Origin: Paludibacterium sp.
GTDB lineage: Bacteria > Pseudomonadota > Gammaproteobacteria > Burkholderiales > Chromobacteriaceae
Length of the DNA stretch: 64,000 bases
Direction of reading: 5' to 3'
Assembly (NCBI RefSeq): GCF_019232825.1
Contig: NZ_JAFAND010000043.1
Coordinates: 38,309-102,308, forward strand
Positions within the stretch are counted from its first letter, which is position 1. Each line of letters begins with the position of its first letter. A program made the position numbers and the translations under genes. This document shows positions 1 to 9,311 of this stretch, one piece after another. The notes beneath the pieces were generated by a model. It saw nothing but the letters and a program-made list of their open reading frames with translations. It made no database searches and was not told the origin of the DNA.

Positions 1-1989
1 TCCGGCGCCAAGGAATTCGATAAGGATCAGCTGAAAAAAGCGCTCAAGGACAATGGCTTGGCCGAGTCCCGGGTGTATGACCAGGCATTGCTGGATGGCG
101 CCGTGCAGGAACTCAAGCGCCAGTATTACAGCCGTGGCAAGTATTCGGTCGAAATCAGCCCGCACATCACCAAGCTCGACCGTAACCGCGTATCGGTTTC
201 GCTCGACATCACGGAAGGCATTACCGCCAAGATCAAGGATATTCGCATCGTCGGCAATCAGACGTTCGATACGTCCACGTTGCTGGATCAGTTCGCGTTG
301 ACGACCGGCGACTGGGCTTCCTGGATCAGCCATAACGATCAGTACTCCAAGCAAAAACTGACGGGTGACTTGGAAAAGCTGCGCGCTTTCTATCAAAATC
401 AGGGTTATCTCGAATTCAATATCGACTCCACTCAGGTGTCGATTGCGGCCGACAAAGAGTCGGTCTATCTCACCATCAACGTGACCGAGGGTAAGCGCTT
501 TACCATCGGCGACGTGAAGATCGGCGGCGACACCAAGGTGCCGGAAGCCGAGTTGCGCAAGCTGCTATTGATCAAGACCGGCGACGTTTTCGATCGCGAG
601 AAGGTCAACGAGTCGGTGACGGCGTTGACCGACCGTCTGGGCAACGATGGTTATGCCTTCACCAACGTCAACGTGGTGCCGGATTTGGACCGCGATCACA
701 ACATCGCCAATCTGACCTTCTTCGTCGATCCGGGCCGTCGCACCTACGTGCGTCACGTGAACATCAGCGGCAACACCAAAACCCGCGATGAGGTGGTTCG
801 ACGCGAGATGCGCCAATTGGAAGGCGGTTATTACAACAGCGCCGCCATCAAACGAAGCAAGGAGCGTATCGACCTGCTGGGGTATTTCGACGATATCAAT
901 GTCGAAACCCCGGCCGTGGGCGATGCGCCGGACCAGGTCGACGTCAACGTCGGCCTCAAGGAGCGCTCCACCGGCAGCATTAGCGCGGGTGTCGGCTTCG
1001 TCCAGGGCGAAGGCTTGCAGCTGTCGGCCGGGATTTCGCAGACCAACGTGCTCGGGTCGGGCAAGACCGCCGCGTTGAGCGTGTCCACCGGCTCGGTCAA
1101 CAAGGTGATTTCGCTGTCGTTCACCGATCCGTATTACACCACCGACGGCATCAGCCTCGGTTACAACGTTTATCATCGCAGCTACAACCCGGACACCATC
1201 AACTTGTCCGCGTACAAGACGACCAGCACGGGCGCCAGCGTCACTGCCGGGGTGCCGATCACCGAGCGCGACCGGGTGAACTTCACCCTGGGCTACGACG
1301 TAACCGACATCACGACCTTCGATAACAGCGCGCAGCAATATATCGATTACGTCAACACCCACGGCAATCGGAGCACGACGCTCAGCGCCGGCGCAAGCTG
1401 GGGACGCGACACGCGCGACAGCGCGCTATGGCCGACCCGCGGCTATACCACCAATGTGTCGTACGACATGGGCCTGCCGGGCGGTAACGTCAACTACTAC
1501 CGCCTGGGGCACAACGAGTCGTGGTTCTTCCCGGTCTCCAAGACCTACACGCTGATGATCTACGGTGAAGTCGGGGCCATCAACGGCTATGGCCAGACCT
1601 CGACCGTACCGTTCTTCGACAACTATTACGTGGGCGGTATCGGTTCGGTGCGCGGCTTCGACAACGGCAGCCTGGGTCCGCAGGACAACAACGGCTATGC
1701 ATTGGGCGGCACCCGTAAAGCGGTGGCGAGCACGGAGCTTTTGTTCCCGTTCCCGGGGATGCGCGATAACAAATCGGTGCGGATGAGCGTCTTTGCCGAT
1801 GCGGGGACGGTATGGGGCGACGACTCCGTGCCGACGTCGGCGAGCCAGGCGTTCCGCTACTCGACGGGTCTCGCGCTGACGTGGCTGTCGCCGGTCGGGC
1901 CGATGAAGTTTAGCTATGCGATGCCGATGCATAAGAAGGAAGGCGATAAGATTCAACGACTGCAATTCCAGCTTGGCACCGTGTTCTAA
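1..1989 (+). CDS. bamA: Outer membrane protein assembly factor BamA (5'-truncated by window edge)
   Basis: Central subunit of the BAM complex, which inserts beta-barrel proteins into the outer membrane. The frame is open from base 1, so the signal peptide and first POTRA domain lie outside the window. What remains is a series of POTRA repeats (about residues 1-340) and then a 16-strand barrel domain containing the VRGF motif (GSVRGFDNGSLGP) typical of the Omp85 family. It ends in a C-terminal aromatic (QLGTVF), the signature of a BAM substrate. It is followed at 14 bp by ompH/skp and the lipid A genes, the usual proteobacterial order. The start cannot be judged here. Identification is secure. 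Confidence 0.97.
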   Translation, partial: SGAKEFDKDQLKKALKDNGLAESRVYDQALLDGAVQELKRQYYSRGKYSVEISPHITKLDRNRVSVSLDITEGITAKIKDIRIVGNQTFDTSTLLDQFALTTGDWASWISHNDQYSKQKLTGDLEKLRAFYQNQGYLEFNIDSTQVSIAADKESVYLTINVTEGKRFTIGDVKIGGDTKVPEAELRKLLLIKTGDVFDREKVNESVTALTDRLGNDGYAFTNVNVVPDLDRDHNIANLTFFVDPGRRTYVRHVNISGNTKTRDEVVRREMRQLEGGYYNSAAIKRSKERIDLLGYFDDINVETPAVGDAPDQVDVNVGLKERSTGSISAGVGFVQGEGLQLSAGISQTNVLGSGKTAALSVSTGSVNKVISLSFTDPYYTTDGISLGYNVYHRSYNPDTINLSAYKTTSTGASVTAGVPITERDRVNFTLGYDVTDITTFDNSAQQYIDYVNTHGNRSTTLSAGASWGRDTRDSALWPTRGYTTNVSYDMGLPGGNVNYYRLGHNESWFFPVSKTYTLMIYGEVGAINGYGQTSTVPFFDNYYVGGIGSVRGFDNGSLGPQDNNGYALGGTRKAVASTELLFPFPGMRDNKSVRMSVFADAGTVWGDDSVPTSASQAFRYSTGLALTWLSPVGPMKFSYAMPMHKKEGDKIQRLQFQLGTVF

Positions 1990-2002
1990 CGGAGGAATGT
2001 CT

Positions 2003-2491
2003 GTGAAGGCAAATAAATGGTTGGGATTGGCTGCCGGGCTGCTGTTGGCCTGGCAATGCCACGCCGATGATTTCAAACTAGGCTATATCAATATCGAGCG
2101 TGTCTATCGCGAGGCCAAGCCGGCGCTCGCCATTCAGAAACGCCTCGATGACGAATTCGGCGCGCGCCGCGAGGAGCTCAAAGGCTTGCAAGCCAAGGGC
2201 AAGCAACTCGAGGCGCTGCTGGTGAAGCCCGATTTGCCCGACGCGGAACGTAAGGGCGATCAGCGGGAACTGGATGCGTTGATTCGTGACTACAATGCTA
2301 AGTCGGCCTCGCTAAGCGAAGACTTCAACCAGCGTCGGGCGGAAGAGTTCGCTGCGTTCCTGCAGCGCGCCAATCAAGTGGTGCGCGATATCGCTGAAAA
2401 GGGGCACTACGACCTGATCTTGCAGGATTCGGTGTATGTCAGCCCGAAGTATGACCTGACCGACTCGCTGCTCAAGGCGCTAGACCAATAA
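2003..2491 (+). CDS. ompH: Periplasmic chaperone Skp/OmpH family
   Basis: Periplasmic holdase that carries unfolded outer-membrane proteins to BamA. The 162-aa product has a cleavable signal peptide (hydrophobic [11 protein letters not shown], cleavage after CHA), then the family opening [14 protein letters not shown] and a long charged coiled-coil region (about residues 40-125) that forms the tentacles. I chose GTG 2003 because GGAGG at 1991-1995 sits 7 nt before it. The in-frame ATG at 1997 is only one base from the same GGAGG. Between bamA and lpxD, as in most Gram-negatives. Confidence 0.9.
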   Translation: MKANKWLGLAAGLLLAWQCHADDFKLGYINIERVYREAKPALAIQKRLDDEFGARREELKGLQAKGKQLEALLVKPDLPDAERKGDQRELDALIRDYNAKSASLSEDFNQRRAEEFAAFLQRANQVVRDIAEKGHYDLILQDSVYVSPKYDLTDSLLKALDQ

Positions 2492-2509
2492 ACCCATTAC
2501 CGTCGGGAG

Positions 2510-2537
2510 AAGCCGGCCCCGGGTCGGCTTTGTTTTT
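2510..2537 (+). terminator. Terminator-like hairpin between ompH and lpxD
   Basis: AAGCCG (2510-2515) pairs with CGGCTT (2525-2530) around a GC-rich loop and is followed by TGTTTTT, so it looks like an intrinsic terminator or attenuator. It lies immediately before the lpxD start at 2539. A GGGAG sequence (2505-2509) sits just 5' of the stem and would move close to the lpxD start if the hairpin folds. Confidence 0.5.
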
Positions 2538-2538
2538 G

Positions 2539-3585
2539 ATGTCTTATACCTTATCGGAAATTGTTGCCCGCCTCGGGGGGGAACGGCACGGCGCCGATGT
2601 CGCGGTAGCGCGCGTCGCGCCGCTGGATATGGCGCGGCCGGGTGAGCTGAGTTTCATCACGCACACCAAGTACCGCCATCAGCTAGAGGCCTGCGAGGCC
2701 AGTGCCGTCATTGTTTCGCCGCGGATTTTGGCGGCAGCGCCGGTGGACCGGCCGGTCATCGTGACGCCGGACCCCTATCTGTATTTCGCCAAGGTGGCAA
2801 CCCTGTTTAACCCGCCGCAAGCCGCCGTTGCCGGGGTGCACGGTTTGGCCTCGCTGGGGGCGGGCAGCAAGGTGGCGGCGAGCGCGGAGGTGCGCGAGCA
2901 CGTCAGCATCGGCGCGCGTGCGGTAATCGGCGAGCGTTGCCGCCTGATGCCGGGCGTGGTGGTCGGCGACGACTGCGTGCTGGGCGACGATGTGGTTCTT
3001 TACCCGAACGTGACCGTTTACCACAATTGCGTGATAGGTCACCGTGTGACCGTCCATTCCGGCGCGGTGATCGGCGCCGATGGCTTCGGTTTGGCAAAGG
3101 ACGGCGATGCCTGGTTCAAGATCCCGCAAACCGGCCGGGTGCTGATCGGCGACGACGTTGAAGTCGGCGCCAATACCACCATCGACCGCGGCGCGTTGGC
3201 CGATACCGTGATTGGCCGGGGCGCCAAGATCGACAACCTGGTGCAGATCGCCCACAACGTCCATATCGGCGAACATACCGCGATCGCCGGTTGCGTCGGC
3301 ATCGCCGGCAGCACGCGCATCGGCGCTTATTGCACGATTGGCGGCGCCGCCATGTTCGTCGGCCACATCGAGATCGCCGACCGCACGCATATCGGCGGCG
3401 GCACGCTGGTTTCCAAATCCATCCGCCAGGCGGACAGCTACGCTTCGTCGTACCCCTTGTCCACCATGAAAGACTGGCTGTCCAATGCGGTCCATTTGCG
3501 TCATCTCGACGACCTGGTCGGCCGCGTCAAGCAGTTGGAAAAAGAGCTTAGAACCATCCAAAACAAGGAAGTCCCGAATGAGTGA
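2539..3585 (+). CDS. lpxD: UDP-3-O-(3-hydroxyacyl)glucosamine N-acyltransferase LpxD
   Basis: Third enzyme of lipid A synthesis; transfers a hydroxyacyl chain from acyl-ACP to the 2-amino group of UDP-3-O-acyl-GlcN in the cytoplasm. The 348-aa protein has the N-terminal uridine-binding domain (about 1-100) and a left-handed beta helix of hexapeptide repeats (about 105-310, many [IV]G-x4 units), with catalytic-type histidines in QIAHNVHIG. It ends in a charged helix ([13 protein letters not shown]). ATG 2539 gives the normal family N-terminus [14 protein letters not shown]. No Shine-Dalgarno sequence lies at normal distance. It overlaps fabZ by 8 nt, implying coupling. Confidence 0.96.
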   Translation: MSYTLSEIVARLGGERHGADVAVARVAPLDMARPGELSFITHTKYRHQLEACEASAVIVSPRILAAAPVDRPVIVTPDPYLYFAKVATLFNPPQAAVAGVHGLASLGAGSKVAASAEVREHVSIGARAVIGERCRLMPGVVVGDDCVLGDDVVLYPNVTVYHNCVIGHRVTVHSGAVIGADGFGLAKDGDAWFKIPQTGRVLIGDDVEVGANTTIDRGALADTVIGRGAKIDNLVQIAHNVHIGEHTAIAGCVGIAGSTRIGAYCTIGGAAMFVGHIEIADRTHIGGGTLVSKSIRQADSYASSYPLSTMKDWLSNAVHLRHLDDLVGRVKQLEKELRTIQNKEVPNE

Positions 3586-4033
3586 ACATGCCGTGTCGAT
3601 TGACGTGCGCGAGATCATGCGTTATTTGCCGCACCGTTATCCGTTTTTGTTGGTCGATCGCATCGTCGAGTTCGAAGCGGGCAAGCGCATTGTCGGCCTC
3701 AAAAATGTGACCATCAACGAGCCGTTCTTCCAAGGGCACTTCGAACACTATCCGGTGATGCCGGGCGTGCTGATCATCGAGGCGCTGGCCCAGGCCGCCG
3801 GGGTGCTGGCCATTCGCAGCGCCGGCCATGAGCGTAAGGAAAACGAATTGTATTTCTTTGTCGGCATCGACAACGCCCGTTTCCGCCGTCAAGTCGTGCC
3901 GGGCGACACGCTGCTGCTGGAGGCGGTGCAACTGCAGAGCAAACGCGGCATCGCCAAGTACCGTGCCATTGCCCGTGTCGGCGACGAAGTCGCTTGCGAG
4001 GCGGAGATCATGTGCGCGCAACGGGAGGTGTGA
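3578..4033 (+). CDS. fabZ: 3-hydroxyacyl-[acyl-carrier-protein] dehydratase FabZ
   Basis: Dehydrates 3-hydroxyacyl-ACP in the fatty-acid elongation cycle and balances flux with LpxA/LpxD, which use the same hydroxyacyl-ACP pool. The 151-aa hot-dog-fold protein shows RYPFLLVDR and the catalytic region [20 protein letters not shown] with its histidine and downstream glutamate. The ATG at 3578 lies inside the end of lpxD in another frame (8-nt overlap), and the stop is one base before the lpxA GTG, so lpxD-fabZ-lpxA are tightly coupled. Confidence 0.96.
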   Translation: MSEHAVSIDVREIMRYLPHRYPFLLVDRIVEFEAGKRIVGLKNVTINEPFFQGHFEHYPVMPGVLIIEALAQAAGVLAIRSAGHERKENELYFFVGIDNARFRRQVVPGDTLLLEAVQLQSKRGIAKYRAIARVGDEVACEAEIMCAQREV

Positions 4034-4034
4034 C

Positions 4035-4817
4035 GTGACCCAGCAACGGATTCATCCGACCGCGCTGATCGACCCGTCGGCCGAGCTCGCCGAAGACGTT
4101 GAAGTCGGGGCCTACAGCATTATCGGCCCCCATGTCGAAATCGGCGCCGGCACGCGCATCGGGCCGCATGTGGTGCTCGACGGCCATACCCGGCTCGGCG
4201 CCAACAATCGCGTGTTCCAGTTCGCCTCGGTGGGTGCCGAGCCGCAGGACAAGAAATACGCCGGCGAACCGACGCGGCTGGAAATTGGCGACAACAACAC
4301 CATTCGCGAGTTCTGTACGATCAATACCGGCACGGCGCAAGACGCAGGTGTCACCCGGATCGGCGACGACAATTGGATCATGGCCTATGTGCACATCGCC
4401 CATGATTGTCAAATCGGCAGCCGCACCATCATGGCCAACAACACCACGCTGGCCGGGCACGTGCATGTGGGCGATTGGGTCTTCCTGGGCGGCTTTACCG
4501 CCGTGCACCAGTTCGTGATCATCGGCGAGCACGCGATGACCGCATTTTGCAGCGCGGTGGCCCAGGACGTGCCGCCATTCGTGACGGCGCATGGCAACCG
4601 CGCCGTGCCGAGCGGCATCAACAGCGAAGGGCTGAAGCGGCGAGGGTACTCGCCGGAGGCCATCCGCACGGTGAAGAATGCCTACAAAACGCTCTACCGC
4701 CAGGGCTTGCCTCTCGAGGCGGCGCGCGAGCAAATATTAGCCGAAGCGGAGACCAGCGCAGAACTGGCCCCGTTTACCCGATTCTTCGCGCTCTCCGAGC
4801 GCGGCATTATTCGTTGA
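4035..4817 (+). CDS. lpxA: UDP-N-acetylglucosamine O-acyltransferase LpxA
   Basis: First enzyme of lipid A synthesis; acylates the 3-OH of UDP-GlcNAc. The 260-aa product is a hexapeptide-repeat beta helix (about residues 5-190) with the catalytic histidine in HIAHDCQIG and the helical C-terminal acyl-ACP-binding part. GTG 4035 is chosen: GGGAGG at 4023-4028 precedes it by 6 nt and the resulting N-terminus ([15 protein letters not shown]) fits the family. It lies one base after the fabZ stop, and lpxB follows 3 nt later. Confidence 0.96.
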   Translation: MTQQRIHPTALIDPSAELAEDVEVGAYSIIGPHVEIGAGTRIGPHVVLDGHTRLGANNRVFQFASVGAEPQDKKYAGEPTRLEIGDNNTIREFCTINTGTAQDAGVTRIGDDNWIMAYVHIAHDCQIGSRTIMANNTTLAGHVHVGDWVFLGGFTAVHQFVIIGEHAMTAFCSAVAQDVPPFVTAHGNRAVPSGINSEGLKRRGYSPEAIRTVKNAYKTLYRQGLPLEAAREQILAEAETSAELAPFTRFFALSERGIIR

Positions 4818-4820
4818 GCC

Positions 4821-5987
4821 ATGCCAGAGATCACTCATAACTTCGACAAGACCCTGCGTGTCGCCATGGTTGCCGGCGAGGCATCGGGCGACATGCTGGG
4901 CGCGCAGTTGATGGAGGCCATGATCCGCCGTTATCCGCGGATCGAGTTTTTCGGGATTGGCGGCCCGCACATGGAGGCAAGGGGGCTGCGTTCCATGGTG
5001 CCGCAGGAAAAGCTGGCGGTACGCGGTTATGCCGAGGTGCTCAAGCACTTGCCCGAATTGTTGCGTATCCGCAAAGAGCTGCGTGCCAATTTGATCAAGT
5101 CGCGACCGGACGTTTTCGTCGGTATCGATGCGCCGGATTTCAACCTGCCGCTGGAAGCGAAGCTCAAGCAGGCCGGCATTCCCACCGTGCACTACGTCAG
5201 CCCTTCGGTCTGGGCATGGCGGCCGGAGCGCATCCAGCGCATTGCCCGCGCCGTGAGCAAGGTGCTGTGTCTGTTCCCGATGGAGCCGCCGCTGTATGTC
5301 AAGGCAGGGGTGCCGGTCTCGTATGTGGGGCACCCCCTGGCGAGCGAGATTCCGCTTGCAACGGATAAAGAGGCGATGCGCGAGCAGTTGGCTTTGCCTA
5401 AAAGCGCGCCGATCTTCGCCTTGCTGCCGGGCAGCCGGATCAGCGAGCTCGATTACATGGCGCCGATCTATATCGAGACCGCCAAGCTGTTGCTGAAAAA
5501 GTTTCCCGAAGCACAGTTCATCGTGCCGCTGGCCACCCGCGCCACGCGCGACCGCTTCGATGCCATCCTGACCCGGCTCAAAGCCTGGGAGTTGCCGATT
5601 CGCAAGCTGTTCGGCCATGCGCAAATGGCCATCATCGCCAGTGACGTGGTCTTGGTCACCAGCGGCACTGCCACGCTGGAAGTGGCTTTGTGCAAACGGC
5701 CGATGGTGATCAGCTATAAGCTGTCGACGTTGACGTACTGGCTGGTCAAGCACAAGTTGCGTCTACCCTACGTGGGTTTGCCCAATATTCTCTGCGAACG
5801 GGCGGTGGTGCCGGAGTTGCTGCAGAAGAATGCCCGGCCGGAGAAGTTGGCTGCGGAGATCGAGCGTATTTATCACGACAAGGACTATCAGGATGAACTG
5901 ACGGTTCTGTTCGATGAGCTGCAGTTGCGTTTGCGCATGGACACTTCCACCCAGGCGGCGGAAGACGTGCTGCAGGTAGCGCAATGA
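4821..5987 (+). CDS. lpxB: Lipid-A-disaccharide synthase LpxB
   Basis: GT19 glycosyltransferase that condenses UDP-2,3-diacyl-GlcN with lipid X to make the lipid A disaccharide at the inner membrane face. The 388-aa product has the opening [13 protein letters not shown], the conserved [21 protein letters not shown] and [14 protein letters not shown] blocks, and the C-terminal [11 protein letters not shown] donor-binding motif. It follows lpxA after 3 nt, and its TGA overlaps the rnhB ATG (ATGA), so the block is one operon. Confidence 0.96.
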   Translation: MPEITHNFDKTLRVAMVAGEASGDMLGAQLMEAMIRRYPRIEFFGIGGPHMEARGLRSMVPQEKLAVRGYAEVLKHLPELLRIRKELRANLIKSRPDVFVGIDAPDFNLPLEAKLKQAGIPTVHYVSPSVWAWRPERIQRIARAVSKVLCLFPMEPPLYVKAGVPVSYVGHPLASEIPLATDKEAMREQLALPKSAPIFALLPGSRISELDYMAPIYIETAKLLLKKFPEAQFIVPLATRATRDRFDAILTRLKAWELPIRKLFGHAQMAIIASDVVLVTSGTATLEVALCKRPMVISYKLSTLTYWLVKHKLRLPYVGLPNILCERAVVPELLQKNARPEKLAAEIERIYHDKDYQDELTVLFDELQLRLRMDTSTQAAEDVLQVAQ

Positions 5988-6571
5988 CGCTGCTGTGCGG
6001 CGTCGACGAGGCGGGGCGGGGGCCGTTGGCGGGCGCCGTCTTCGCCGCGGCGGTGATCCTCGACCCGGCGCGGCCCATTGAGGGGTTGGCCGATTCCAAG
6101 GTGTTGAGCGAGGCCAAGCGCGAGTCGCTGGCGTTGGAAATCAAAGAACGCGCGCGTGCCTGGTGCATTGCCAGCGCCTCCGTCGAGGAAATCGACCGGC
6201 TCAATATCCTGCACGCGACCATGCTAGCCATGTATCGCGCCGTTGACGGCCTGTCGATCCAGCCTGATTTGGTGCAAATCGACGGTAACCGCGTGCCGCG
6301 GCAATTGACCCTGCCTGCCGAGGCGATCGTTAAGGGGGATGCGCGCGTGGCGGCGATTTCGGCCGCCTCCATCTTGGCCAAAACCGCGCGCGACGCCGAA
6401 CTGATCGCGCTGGATGCGCGTTGGCCTGGTTATGGCTTTGCCCGCCACAAAGGCTACCCGACCGCGGAGCACCTGGCTGCGCTCGCCACGCTTGGCGTGC
6501 TGCCGGTGCATCGCAAAACCTTTGCCCCGGTGCGCCAAGCGCTTGGCCTGCAGCAAGGCCGTTTGTTCTGA
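5984..6571 (+). CDS. rnhB: Ribonuclease HII
   Basis: Removes ribonucleotides and RNA from DNA-RNA hybrids. The 195-aa protein begins [22 protein letters not shown], carrying the paired Asp-Glu metal ligands of type 2 RNase H. It continues with [10 protein letters not shown], the QIDGNRVP block and [18 protein letters not shown], which holds further acidic ligands. It has a 4-nt ATGA overlap with lpxB, the classic lpxB-rnhB pair. Confidence 0.95.
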   Translation: MTLLCGVDEAGRGPLAGAVFAAAVILDPARPIEGLADSKVLSEAKRESLALEIKERARAWCIASASVEEIDRLNILHATMLAMYRAVDGLSIQPDLVQIDGNRVPRQLTLPAEAIVKGDARVAAISAASILAKTARDAELIALDARWPGYGFARHKGYPTAEHLAALATLGVLPVHRKTFAPVRQALGLQQGRLF

Positions 6572-6578
6572 CCTCCCC

Positions 6579-7061
6579 ATGGCGCGCGACACGTGTTTCC
6601 CGCCGCTAACCGCATCGCACACCCGTGTTTTGCTGCTTGGCTCCCTGCCGGGGCAAGCCTCCCTGGCCGCCAATCGCTACTATGCACATCCGCGCAATCA
6701 ATTTTGGCGCTTGCTTGGTGATGTTCTCAATATACCGTTGACCACGATGACTTACGATGAGCGCGTTGAGCATCTGTTGGCGGCGGGTGTGGGGCTATGG
6801 GACGTTGTGGGTGAGGCGGAGCGCAAGGGTAGTCTGGACGCGGATCTGCGCCGGGTGCGGTATAACGATTTGCATCAGCTTGTGGCCGATCTGCCCCATT
6901 TGCGCGCCGTCGGCTTCAATGGCCAAACGGCGGCGCGAGCCGGTGCGGTCCTGGCGGAACAGACGGTCGCCTTGTTGTCGTTGCCGTCCTCCAGTCCGGC
7001 CTATACCTTGCCCTATGACAATAAACTTGCCCAATGGCGTGAAATTGCGCGATATTTGTAA
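6579..7061 (+). CDS. DNA-deoxyinosine glycosylase (uracil-DNA glycosylase superfamily)
   Basis: Probable base-excision repair enzyme that removes deaminated purine from DNA. The 160-aa product has the superfamily opening VLLLGSLPGQASL, the YYAHPRNQFWRLLG block shared with Mug/deoxyinosine glycosylases, GVGLWDVVGEAERKGSLD, and a C-terminal LPSSSPAYT motif. ATG 6579 lies 7 nt past the rnhB stop and starts just before the conserved core. The family assignment is good; the substrate (hypoxanthine rather than uracil) is inferred from family resemblance. Confidence 0.8.
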   Translation: MARDTCFPPLTASHTRVLLLGSLPGQASLAANRYYAHPRNQFWRLLGDVLNIPLTTMTYDERVEHLLAAGVGLWDVVGEAERKGSLDADLRRVRYNDLHQLVADLPHLRAVGFNGQTAARAGAVLAEQTVALLSLPSSSPAYTLPYDNKLAQWREIARYL

Positions 7062-7087
7062 TCAGAATCAATCCATGAGGTCGAGCC

Positions 7088-7306
7088 ATGAATCGTTACT
7101 GCATCTGGTTTGTTACGCCCGACGATAGCGTCATGCGTCGCGCCGAGGTCGCGCTCAATGGCACGATTCATTGCCATCAGGCCCTGGAGGAAATCGAGGC
7201 CCAATTGGCGGTCGATTGCGGCCTGAGCCAGGTCATGATCGTCGACTGGAAGCGTTTTGAGCCGGAGGAGGCTCCTACGAACGTGCGTCACGTGCGCGTC
7301 GCCTGA
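7088..7306 (+). CDS. Small conserved-looking protein of unknown function
   Basis: A 72-aa acidic/polar protein (MNRYCIWFVTPDDSVMRRAE...) with no signal peptide or membrane segment. GAGG about 8 nt before ATG 7088 supports translation. The composition suggests a small alpha/beta domain; I do not recognise the family. It lies 26 nt after the glycosylase gene and 11 nt before the ferredoxin gene on the same strand, so it is probably cotranscribed with them. Confidence 0.6.
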   Translation: MNRYCIWFVTPDDSVMRRAEVALNGTIHCHQALEEIEAQLAVDCGLSQVMIVDWKRFEPEEAPTNVRHVRVA

Positions 7307-7317
7307 CCTGGCGACTG

Positions 7318-7668
7318 ATGCCGCGCATTGTCTTCCTGTCCGTCTCGGGACAGGTGTTGGCGACTATTGCCGCTGAGCCAGGCGCGACGTTGATCGATCT
7401 CGCGCGCGCCCACGACATTCCCCTGCATTGGCGTTGCGGCCAAGGCACCTGCGGCACCTGCCGCGTCAAGATCCGTCATGTCCATCAACCACGCGTAGCG
7501 GACATCAGCCGCAAAGAACGTAATGTCCTCATCCGTCACGGCCTGCTGTCCGACGCCGCCGTGGTCGAAACGGCCATCGATGATGTGCCTGATCAATGGC
7601 GCTTGGCTTGCCACCTTGTTCTGGACGAGCGCGATTGGGAAGTGATGGTGCCGCCGCCGGCGGACTAG
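7318..7668 (+). CDS. [2Fe-2S] plant-type ferredoxin
   Basis: Small soluble electron carrier. The 116-aa protein has the beta-grasp ferredoxin fold with cluster ligands Cys40, Cys45 and Cys48 (RCGQGTCGTCRVK) and the fourth, Cys98, in RLACHL, the adrenodoxin/plant-type spacing. The redox partner is unknown. There is no obvious Shine-Dalgarno sequence at the ATG. Its TAG stop is part of the CTAG at the left end of the miniature element at 7665-7734, so its last codons may have been fixed by that insertion. Confidence 0.85.
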   Translation: MPRIVFLSVSGQVLATIAAEPGATLIDLARAHDIPLHWRCGQGTCGTCRVKIRHVHQPRVADISRKERNVLIRHGLLSDAAVVETAIDDVPDQWRLACHLVLDERDWEVMVPPPAD

Positions 7669-7734
7669 GACCTGTCTGCAAACTATTTGTGAACTGCGCT
7701 GGCCTGGCTAAAAATAGTTTGCAGACAGGCCCTA
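7665..7734. mobile_element. Short internally deleted CTAG-flanked miniature inverted-repeat element
   Basis: CTAG, then GACCTGTCTGCAAACTATTT, a short centre (TGAACTGCGCTGGCCTGGC), then AATAGTTTGCAGACAGGCC and CTAT. The arms are inverted repeats of each other and match the arms of the 273-bp element at 15266-15538. The left arm and its adjoining bases are the same through GCTGGCCTGGC, so this copy looks like a deletion derivative. It separates two convergent genes, and its ends supply the TAG stops of both the ferredoxin (+) and the FliD-like gene (-). Confidence 0.75.
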
Positions 7735-9237
7735 TGCCATGGCGGAGAACCCTGAGCTCGCGCCGAGTTGGCCGATCGAGCCGACCAGCAAGGCTTGCAC
7801 GGCGAAAGGCTCGCCCAGCGACAAGACCGACGCATATTGTGCCAGTGCCGAGATCTGGGAGCCGCTCAGATTCGCCGATTGGTCTGCGGTGCCGTTGCTC
7901 ATCATGGCCAAGAGGTTGTTTAAGTTGAATGGGTCTTGATTGCTGCTGTATTGCACCAGCGTGTTCTCGCTTTGCACCAATTTCTGCAGTTGGCTGATGC
8001 TCTGCGGCAAAATGCCGTAGCCCGCGTTGGCGTACGCCCCCGACAGCGTGTTAAAGCCTTGTGCCGACTGCGACAGCAAACTGGCCGCGCCGCTTTGATC
8101 CAGATTGTAGGCGTATTGCAGCGTATTGCTGTTGAGCGTGAGCGTGCCAACCATGCCGACGGTTTGCGGCTGTTGGAATTGCACGCCCAGTTGACTCAGC
8201 GTTCTTAACGTGGAGCTGCCGTTGTTGAGCGTGGCCAGCGCTTGCGAATTCATGTTCATGGCCAGCTGTGAGGTGACGATATTGTTCTGCAGCGCGCCGC
8301 CTGACGCCAACAAGCCGTTGATGCTCGACTGAAACGTATTAAACGCCGAGGCCAGGCTTTGCGCGTTGCTGGAGAGCTGATTGAAGTCGACGCCGACCGA
8401 AACCACTGTCGAGCCGGTTTGCAGCAGGTTGGCGCTGACGTTGCTCGCTAGCGTCACCCCATAGTTGCTGCTGCTGGTCGAGCTGACGCCATTGACCGAA
8501 TAGGCGGCATTGCCGCCGGATTGAACCAAGGTAAGATTTTTCCCCGCACCGCTCGCAGCGGTCGGATCGTAGGCCAACTGCGATAAACCGCCCATGTCGG
8601 TGTTGGTGCCGTCGCTATCGGCCACCGTAATGCTGAAATTCTTTTGCGCGCCGGTACTGCTGCTGGCAATGGACAGTGTATAGCCGCTGCCGTTTTGTAA
8701 AACGTTGGCGGTGACGCCGGCGCCGGAGGTGTTGATGGCGCTGGCAATGCTGTTCAGCGTGCCGTTGGTCACGGAAACGGTGACGGGCGACGTGCCGTCG
8801 CTGGTAAAGGTGTTGCCGCTCGAATTGTAGCTACCGGTCTGGATCGTCAGTGAGCCGCTGCCGATCACGGTGTTGGCCGGGTCGGCGACCGTGCCGCTTT
8901 GCACGGTTTGCGCTTGAGCCAGCTGCGAGACGGACAGGTTGTAGGTGCCGGCAATCGCGCCGCTTACGGCCGTAGGACTCGCGACGGAGGCATTGCTGCT
9001 GCTGGCGGTCAGCGGGTTGTTGGTATAGGCGATCTGCAGCAATGCGTACTGAAAATTGGACAGGCTCGACAATAGCTGTCCGTAGGCGGAAATCTCGGTC
9101 TGATAAGCACTGCTTTGCGACGCGCTGCTGGACCCGACCAATGCGCTGCTGGCGCCATTGAGTGTGCTGCCGAGCACGGTATATAGGCTGAATGGCGAAA
9201 AGAGCGGGGAGAAACCGTACAGCGAGTTCATGACCAT
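7732..9237 (-). CDS. FliD-like flagellar cap / hook-associated protein 2 domain protein
   Basis: About 501 aa, very rich in Ser, Ala, Asn, Gly and Thr and almost free of Lys, Arg and Cys, as in secreted flagellar axial proteins. The N-terminal part (LSVSQLAQAQTVQSG...) resembles the FliD N-terminal domain. A flagellin-hook IN-type segment (LNSIASAINTSGAGVTANVLQNGSGYTLSIASSSTGAQKNFSI) follows, then helical C-terminal heptads. No other flagellar genes are near, so it is an orphan. The start is uncertain (ATG 9237, 9231 or 9267; none has a clear Shine-Dalgarno sequence). A role as a cap paralogue or a secreted adhesin is inference. Confidence 0.65.
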   Translation of the reverse strand: MVMNSLYGFSPLFSPFSLYTVLGSTLNGASSALVGSSSASQSSAYQTEISAYGQLLSSLSNFQYALLQIAYTNNPLTASSSNASVASPTAVSGAIAGTYNLSVSQLAQAQTVQSGTVADPANTVIGSGSLTIQTGSYNSSGNTFTSDGTSPVTVSVTNGTLNSIASAINTSGAGVTANVLQNGSGYTLSIASSSTGAQKNFSITVADSDGTNTDMGGLSQLAYDPTAASGAGKNLTLVQSGGNAAYSVNGVSSTSSSNYGVTLASNVSANLLQTGSTVVSVGVDFNQLSSNAQSLASAFNTFQSSINGLLASGGALQNNIVTSQLAMNMNSQALATLNNGSSTLRTLSQLGVQFQQPQTVGMVGTLTLNSNTLQYAYNLDQSGAASLLSQSAQGFNTLSGAYANAGYGILPQSISQLQKLVQSENTLVQYSSNQDPFNLNNLLAMMSNGTADQSANLSGSQISALAQYASVLSLGEPFAVQALLVGSIGQLGASSGFSAMA

Positions 9238-9311
9238 GACCACTGTTGACAGTACTATCCCCAGCATAGGCCATGGTTTTGATTTTGCTTAATTAATGCC
9301 GCGATGACGGG

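Noticed and set aside
5746..6381. 211-codon frame opposite lpxB/rnhB
   Set aside because: Antisense to two well-identified genes, with Arg/Pro/Ser-rich random-looking composition.
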